From Spartobacteria bacterium (GTDB lineage Bacteria > Verrucomicrobiota > Verrucomicrobiia > Chthoniobacterales > UBA10450), in contig PNAA01000025.1 of NCBI GenBank assembly GCA_003169975.1, forward strand, positions 1 through 64,000: a stretch of 64,000 bases of DNA. Reading direction: 5' to 3'. Position 1 is the first letter of the stretch, and every line of letters begins with the position of its first letter. Both the position numbers and the translations under genes were made by a program. Under the pieces are notes generated by a model that was not told the DNA's origin, made no database searches, and saw nothing but the letters and a program-made list of their open reading frames with translations. Shown here piece after piece: positions 59,236 to 64,000 of the stretch.

Positions 59236-59995
59236 ATGAAAAATGAGACGAAAGACATCGCGATGGTGGCGGGTGTGCTGGTCCTGCTGCTCGCTCTCTT
59301 TCTGTATCTCGTTTCGGGCGTAGCGTCGCTGGTCGACGCGGCTCACAAGGGGAGCGCTTATCGAATCGTAGCTCTGTGGGCGATGGCCTATTGCGTCGGG
59401 GGATTTCTGATTGGTTTTCTCTTTGGCATCCCCAAGGTCCTGCAAGCCAACGAGACGGTCGCCGCCCGCGCCAACCCCCAGTATCGAGTTAACACGAATC
59501 TCGAACAGATTTCCGATTGGCTGACGAAAATCATCGTCGGCCTTGGTTTGGTGCAACTGCGCAGTGTCCCGCGGAATCTCTATGACGCTGCCACTTGGAT
59601 GGCGCGAAGCTTCACGCCGCCTAACGGCGATTTGGCCCAAGCCGCGTCCCTTCTCCACCAGTATCATTGTTCTCTTTTCGGTGACCGGCTTCGTCGCGGG
59701 TTATTTGTTCACCCGCCTTTTCATTGCCGGAGCCTTCCGCCGGGCCGACACCCAGACGACCGAGAAAGTGAGCACCTCGGGGATCAGTGACGATGAGGCC
59801 AAGTCAAAGTTGGCGAAGTTTTGGAAACCGGACGGACGAAAGGCGGACCCCGAGCACGAGAAGCGATTGCTTGATTGGATGACCAAAAGTGGTTTGATTA
59901 CACCGGATAGAAAGATCTCGATTACGCTCTTCATCAACACTCCGGAATACGCTCAACAGCGTCTCCAGGCGGTCGAAGACCTCGGGGCAGTATAA
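59236..59995 (+). pseudogene. Membrane hypothetical protein with frameshift
   Basis: The gene starts MKNETKDIAMVAGVLV with two helices (about residues 8-27 and 42-62), then NTNLEQISDWLTKIIVGLGL. Near 59640 the reading moves to another frame, which continues with a third helix (TSIIVLFSVTGFVAGYLFTRLF) and a soluble tail ending VEDLGAV. A one-base change at TCCCTTCTCC would join the two into one protein of about 252 residues. It may be an assembly error or a real mutation. Family not recognised. A CCTAACGG variant lies at 59620. Confidence 0.65.
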
Positions 59996-60001
59996 AAAAT
60001 C

Positions 60002-60193
60002 ATGTCGCCAGATCGAAGAATTGAAACCATTCGCGACGTTCCAGACGATGCCGCCGAGGCGGTGATCCGGGATTTCAAGGACAGTGGCGCAACCGAAGTG
60101 CAGAAGACTCGGCAGCCTGATGGCAAGTGGACGATCGAGGCTCGTTTTGAAGCGGGCGCCCGGTATCCAGCTTCGGGCGAATTCGCGGCCTGA
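60002..60193 (+). CDS. Small hypothetical protein
   Basis: A 63-residue acidic-basic protein with the pattern RRIETIRDVPDDAAEAVIRDFKDSGATEVQKTRQPDGKWTIEARF. The alternating helix then strands suggest a small ferredoxin-like fold. It has no recognised family. It sits six bases after the frameshifted membrane gene and may be its partner. Confidence 0.55.
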   Translation: MSPDRRIETIRDVPDDAAEAVIRDFKDSGATEVQKTRQPDGKWTIEARFEAGARYPASGEFAA

Positions 60194-60260
60194 GTCCCGG
60201 GAATTCGGCGCAATCCGAAATTCTGTTTTCGCGCTGCGCGCGACGCACTAGATTGAGCGC

Positions 60261-61952
60261 GTGAGCTATCAGGTTTTCGCGCGCAAATATCGGCCGCAGA
60301 CATTCGACGATCTGGTCGGCCAGGCGCACGTCACCCAGACGCTGAAGAACGCGGTCGAACAAAATCGGCTCGCGCACGCCTATCTTTTCGTCGGGCCGCG
60401 TGGGATCGGGAAAACTTCGACCGCGCGGATTCTCGCCAAAGCACTCAACTGCATTCACGGCCCGACCACGACGCCGTGCGGAGTGTGCGACAGCTGCAAG
60501 GAAATCACCGCCGGTAACAGCCTTGATGTCCTCGAGATCGACGGCGCGAGCAATAACGGCGTCGAGCAGGTGCGCGAGCTGCGCGATAACGTTCGTTATG
60601 CGCCGGTTAAGGGGAAATACAAAATTTACGTGATCGACGAAGTGCACATGCTCAGTTCGGCCGCCTTCAATGCGCTCCTCAAAACACTCGAGGAGCCGCC
60701 CGAACATGTGAAATTCATCTTCGCCACGACCGAACCGCAGAAGGTGTTGCCCACCATTTTGAGCCGCTGCCAGCGTTTCGATCTCCATCGCATTCCGGCG
60801 AACTTGATCGCGCAGCATCTGCAATTCATTGCGACGAAGGAAAAGATAAAACTCGACCCGGCGGCGGCGCACGCCATCGCGCGCGGTGCGGATGGCGGCC
60901 TGCGCGACGCGGAATCGATGCTCGACCAACTGGTCGCGTTCTGCGGCGAGACGATCGCGGAAAGCGACGTGCTCAGTGTCTTCGGCTTCACGAGCGAGCA
61001 AACGGTCGCAAGTTTCACGGAGAAAATTCTGCGCGGCGAGACGGCCGACGCGCTCGGCTTGCTCGACGAACAGTCGGCGGCGGGCAAGGAGATGATGAAA
61101 CTGATGTCCGACCTGATCGCGCACCTGCGCGACTTGCTCGTCTTCAAGGTGAAACCGGACGCGCTCGCCGAGGAAGCAGCGCCGGAGTTGCAATCATCGT
61201 TAGGCGAAGAGGCGGCCCTGATTGAGACCGACCGCCTGCTCGAGTTGATTGAGCAGTTTGCCGAAGCCGAAGGTCGAATGAAATGGGCGCCTAACAAGAA
61301 GCTGCATTTCGAGGTGGCGGTGATCAAGGCGATTCAGACCCTCAGCCAGGTCACCCTCACCGAGGTGATCGAAAACCTCACTGCCCTCCGCGGCGGCGCA
61401 TCGGTCCCATTCGTCCCAAAACCACCTGCTCCCGAGAACAAAACCGCGTCCAAAGCCGGGGGACCAGCCGCGCCGGCCGCCTCTTCTGAGCCCACTTCCG
61501 GGGGATCGCCGCACAAAGGCGCCTCCCACATTCCTGCCGCCACGCCGCCAGTCGACATGACCGCGATCTGGCCGAAAGCGGTCCAACTGGCCTACGCGCG
61601 CCGGCCGCTGATCAAGAACTGGATCGACTCGGCCAACCTGCTCGGGACGGAAGGCCGCACGGTTTTGCTCGGCTTCGCGCCCGACCAAAAGACGGTGATG
61701 GAATCGCTCTCGCGGCCGGCGAATCGCAGCTTCCTCGAGGCGCTGCTCAAGGAACTGACCGGCACCGAGTGGACGGTCAAGTTGAGCCTCGCGGAGGGCT
61801 TGCCGCCGACTCCGCCGCCCGACGAGATTCAGCCCGACCTCGAACCAGTGCGGTCCCAGCCTAACGATTCGCTCGAATCCTTCAGAAACGATCCTTTAAT
61901 CAAAGAAGCCCTCGAAATCTTCAAAGGCGAAATCAAATCCGTCGGTACCTGA
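60261..61952 (+). CDS. dnaX: DNA polymerase III subunit gamma/tau
   Basis: Clamp-loader motor subunit, 563 residues, with a GTG start. Domain I-II motifs: FARKYRPQTFDDLVGQ, the Walker A FVGPRGIGKTSTARILAKALNC, four zinc Cys (C in ALNC and CGVCDSCKE), VIDEVHMLSSAAFNALLKTLEEPP (DExx) and FATTEPQKVLPTILSRCQRFD (SRC sensor). A Pro/Ala linker precedes a C-terminal domain. I saw no slippery A6G site, so gamma may not be made by frameshifting here. Motif copies at 61197 and 61860, and CCTAACAA at 61290. Confidence 0.96.
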   Translation: MSYQVFARKYRPQTFDDLVGQAHVTQTLKNAVEQNRLAHAYLFVGPRGIGKTSTARILAKALNCIHGPTTTPCGVCDSCKEITAGNSLDVLEIDGASNNGVEQVRELRDNVRYAPVKGKYKIYVIDEVHMLSSAAFNALLKTLEEPPEHVKFIFATTEPQKVLPTILSRCQRFDLHRIPANLIAQHLQFIATKEKIKLDPAAAHAIARGADGGLRDAESMLDQLVAFCGETIAESDVLSVFGFTSEQTVASFTEKILRGETADALGLLDEQSAAGKEMMKLMSDLIAHLRDLLVFKVKPDALAEEAAPELQSSLGEEAALIETDRLLELIEQFAEAEGRMKWAPNKKLHFEVAVIKAIQTLSQVTLTEVIENLTALRGGASVPFVPKPPAPENKTASKAGGPAAPAASSEPTSGGSPHKGASHIPAATPPVDMTAIWPKAVQLAYARRPLIKNWIDSANLLGTEGRTVLLGFAPDQKTVMESLSRPANRSFLEALLKELTGTEWTVKLSLAEGLPPTPPPDEIQPDLEPVRSQPNDSLESFRNDPLIKEALEIFKGEIKSVGT

Positions 61953-61955
61953 CCC

Positions 61956-62270
61956 ATGAATCTAAACAAGTTGATGAAGCAAGCGCAGAAGATGCAGGAG
62001 CAAATGGCTAAAACGCAGGCCGAGCTCGAGGAAAAAACCGTCGAGGTCAGCGCCGCGGGCGGGAAGGTGACGGTGGTCGCGAACGGCGCGGGCGACGTCC
62101 TTTCGATCAAGATCGCGAAAGAGATCGTCGACCCGGAGGACGTGGAAATTCTGGAAGACCTCATTTTGAGCGGGGTGCAACAAGCGATTGCGCAGGGCAA
62201 AGAGATGGCAAGCAACGAGATGACGAAAATCACCGGCGGAATGCCGGGCCTCAGCGGCCTGGGCTTGTAG
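61956..62270 (+). CDS. YbaB/EbfC family nucleoid-associated protein
   Basis: A 104-residue DNA-binding dimeric protein. It begins MNLNKLMKQAQKMQEQMAKT, continues with KTVEVSAAGGKVTVVANGAGDVLSIKI and ends with GMPGLSGLGL, all typical of YbaB. It follows dnaX by three bases, the usual arrangement, but the recR gene that often comes next is absent. Confidence 0.95.
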   Translation: MNLNKLMKQAQKMQEQMAKTQAELEEKTVEVSAAGGKVTVVANGAGDVLSIKIAKEIVDPEDVEILEDLILSGVQQAIAQGKEMASNEMTKITGGMPGLSGLGL

Positions 62271-62289
62271 GGCAGGCGCTCCGCCTGCC
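62271..62289. repeat. Single REP palindrome after ybaB
   Basis: GGCAGGCG-CTC-CGCCTGCC, a perfect 8-bp stem directly after the ybaB stop codon and followed by TCGGTT. It could end the dnaX-ybaB transcript, but the T-run is weak. Confidence 0.7.
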
Positions 62290-62351
62290 TCGGTTAACTG
62301 CGAACTCGGTCGCAGGTGAAAGACGAAGCGCGACCGCTGCCCGCGAGAGAT

Positions 62352-64000
62352 TCAGGGATTGACCAACTGCACGCGATAGAACCGGCTCGGGAGATCGGTT
62401 TCATCGGTCGTCGAAACCGTTAGTTGGTTTGGACCGGCAGTGATCACGGCATTGAGCGGCGTCCATTCATCACCGAGTTGATCGCAGCTTTCAGCCTGGT
62501 AGGTCTTACCCGGCACAGTCGCCCAGCTAATCGTAGTGACTCCGTCAGAGCGCGTGATTTGGGTGACGACAAAGCCGAGCGCGGGATCGAGTCGATCGTA
62601 GATGCCGTCCGCATTTTCGTCCTGGATCGCGGCGATCGACAAGGTGAGGAACTCATCCGGATCGATATTGCCGTCGCCATTCCCAAGCGGGCATTGCGCG
62701 GCGAGGGCGCCGCCATCGGCGGTCGCGTAAGCAGCGGCCGCGACGTAAACGGTATCCGGCACGGAACCGAAAGCGGCCGCGAGATCGATCGTGGCTTCCA
62801 TCTGGCCATTGCTGGTGGCGGACTTGGCGACGAGCGAAGAAACAGGCGCGTTGAACCAACCGCAAAAGTCGCTGGTGCTTTCTCCGCCGACAAATGGTTT
62901 CGAAGGATCGATCGCGACCAGGCCCGTCTTCGCCCAGGGCGCCAGAGTGCAGGCGGCAGGGAGGAGTTCGTCGGTCACGAAAATAAAGTTGTCGTTAGGC
63001 TCATTGTCGCTTCCCGGGGACGACGTCGCCACATAGAGGGTGCCGCCGCGCACCGCGGCGTAGATGGTGAGCCCGTCGGCGTTCTGGAGATATCCGGCGA
63101 AGTCGGCCTGGCCATCAAGATTGAAAGGGATTGGGGTAGGAGAGGGGGTTGGGGTTGGACTGGGTGTCGGGGTCGGAGTGGGCGTTGGGCTGGGAGTGGA
63201 AGTGGGGGTAGGAGTAGGAGTAGGAGTGACTTGGAGTTTCGTGCGCGCGTAGGTGATGACACTTGGCAAATTCCTGACGTCAACCTCGTAAATTTCGATG
63301 TAGTTGGCGCCGTAGCTGACGCCCGCGTCGACGCTGGTGGTGAGGATGGTGGCCGGGTCGCCGGGAACGCCGTAGTTGACCCGAAAGGTGCTGTCACCAT
63401 AAACGTTAGCCAGCATCTGCGCGCCGACATCGGGTTGGCTATTCCAGAGGACATTCCAGGCAGAATCATCCGGGCCCGGTGCGGCAGGATTAAAGGTGGA
63501 AAGGCTATTGATCTGGACAATCAGCCTTCCGGGCCATTTGCCGCGCGACATACTAATCGTGGTGGCCGCGGCATAGGTCGCGGTGGGATCAAGATTGGGT
63601 CCCGTGTTGGAATAGCCGTCACCACCGGTTGCCCAGGGTCACGTATTGGTTCGGGAAAGCCGCCATGGTGGCGTCAATGATCTGTTGCCCGGCATCCAGC
63701 AGCTTTTCCGTGGTGTAACCGTCGGCCAACCAGTTAGCGACATCTGCGGTCGTATGCGGCACGTTCCAGTCTTCGCTCGTCGCGTTGGCGAAGCTCGCCG
63801 AGACGATTTTCACCGTTGGATTATTGGCGAAGTGGGATCCGAGGGCGGCGATCATGTCCTTCTTCTTCGCGAGGCAGGTCGGATCCCAAAAGACCGGAAT
63901 CGTCGTGGGCACCCCGGCGTTGTCGAAGGTGAAGAAGATACCTCCCGCATCCTGGATGGCTTGCGTGACCCAAGCCGGCTTCTGCGCCTGGGTGTTGATC
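62352..64000 (-). pseudogene. Secreted multidomain protein, 5' end outside window, frameshifted
   Basis: The reverse-strand frame enters at 64000 and reads WVTQAIQDAGGIFFTFDN, PVFWDPTCLAKKKDMIAALG and SEDWNVPHTTADVANWLADG, which looks like part of a glycoside-hydrolase-type barrel. It stops at 63619 but continues in another frame from about 63628 (GGDGYSNTGPNLDPTATY) to the end at 62352. A single missing base in GGGCAACC explains the break. After the barrel part come a Thr/Pro linker and a C-terminal domain with TYQAESCDQLGDEWTPL, a type often closing verrucomicrobial secreted proteins. Enzyme class is uncertain. Confidence 0.6.
63129..63232 (-). repeat. G-rich low-complexity stretch coding a Thr/Pro/Ser linker
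   Basis: About 100 bases of GGNGTNGG-type repeats on the plus strand code, on the reverse strand, for alternating Thr-Pro and Ser-Pro (TPTPTPTSTPSPTPTP). This is a flexible linker between domains of the secreted protein. The G-runs could form quadruplexes, but the coding role explains the pattern. Confidence 0.9.

Noticed and set aside
60261-61952. Programmed frameshift in dnaX making gamma
   Set aside because: No A-rich slippery heptamer with a following stem is visible in the expected region.
63129-63232. G-rich repeats as a regulatory quadruplex or CRISPR-like array
   Set aside because: The stretch is fully explained as a Thr/Pro/Ser linker in a coding frame, and there are no regular spacers. 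No CRISPR array was found anywhere in the window.

Overview
The window is a 64-kb piece of a GC-rich (roughly 60%) bacterial chromosome. Gene content points to Verrucomicrobiota, probably the soil Chthoniobacterales/Udaeobacter side: a PEP-CTERM protein, large secreted proteins with repeated C-terminal modules seen in Chthoniobacter-type genomes, verrucomicrobial hypotheticals, and dispersed REP-like palindromes. This is an inference from protein recognition, not from a marker-gene tree.

Layout. 1-2.3 kb: a cut-off DUF2971 gene, peptidase T, and a decayed stretch holding remnants of an ADP-forming acyl-CoA synthetase. 2.3-28 kb: a dense, almost wholly plus-strand block bounded on both sides by near-identical outer-membrane-protein genes. 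Inside it are pgm, a truncated LOG-family gene, glycogen phosphorylase, gnd, zwf, a HAD hydrolase, DUF2945, DUF488, acetate kinase, an RNB ribonuclease, phosphoketolase, class I aldolase, an esterase, a class II amidotransferase, and a complete N-type (Na+-type) ATPase operon atpDCQRBEFAG. Read together it is an energy module: glycogen to glucose-1-P to glucose-6-P to pentose phosphate, then phosphoketolase and acetate kinase making ATP, next to a second, probably sodium-translocating, rotary ATPase. A permease and a PPK2 polyphosphate kinase follow. 30-42 kb: tRNA-Ser(GCU), moeA, a ligase-type LigD, squalene/phytoene synthase, DUF362, hemW, uppS, purA, uppP and PII. 42-47 kb: a large secreted metalloprotease, an isoprenylcysteine-methyltransferase-like protein and a class III aminotransferase. 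47-55 kb: purL, purF, purM, tRNA-Val(UAC). 55-64 kb: deaminase, PEP-CTERM protein, TPR protein, P1 peptidase, dnaX-ybaB and a cut-off secreted protein with a Thr/Pro linker.

The most unusual signal is not a gene. The 8-mer TCGTTAGG (29 of 40 copies extended to TCGTTAGGC) occurs 40 times by hand count on both strands, against 1-2 expected from base composition. Most copies lie inside core enzyme genes, in whichever reading frame avoids the stop codons it contains (SLG, VR, PN[DE], LT). Copies at the ends of two convergent gene pairs supply the stop codons of both genes at once. Copies are scarce in the phosphoketolase block and absent from the secreted-protein genes at 42.4-45.1 and 50.8-51.7 kb. 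This behaves like a DNA-uptake sequence or another genome-wide recognition site that I do not know to be described in this phylum. A second layer is a family of REP/REPIN-like paired hairpins, one of which sits inside the hemW reading frame.

Three genes carry apparent single-base frameshifts (32.15, 59.64 and 63.63 kb), which may be assembly errors.
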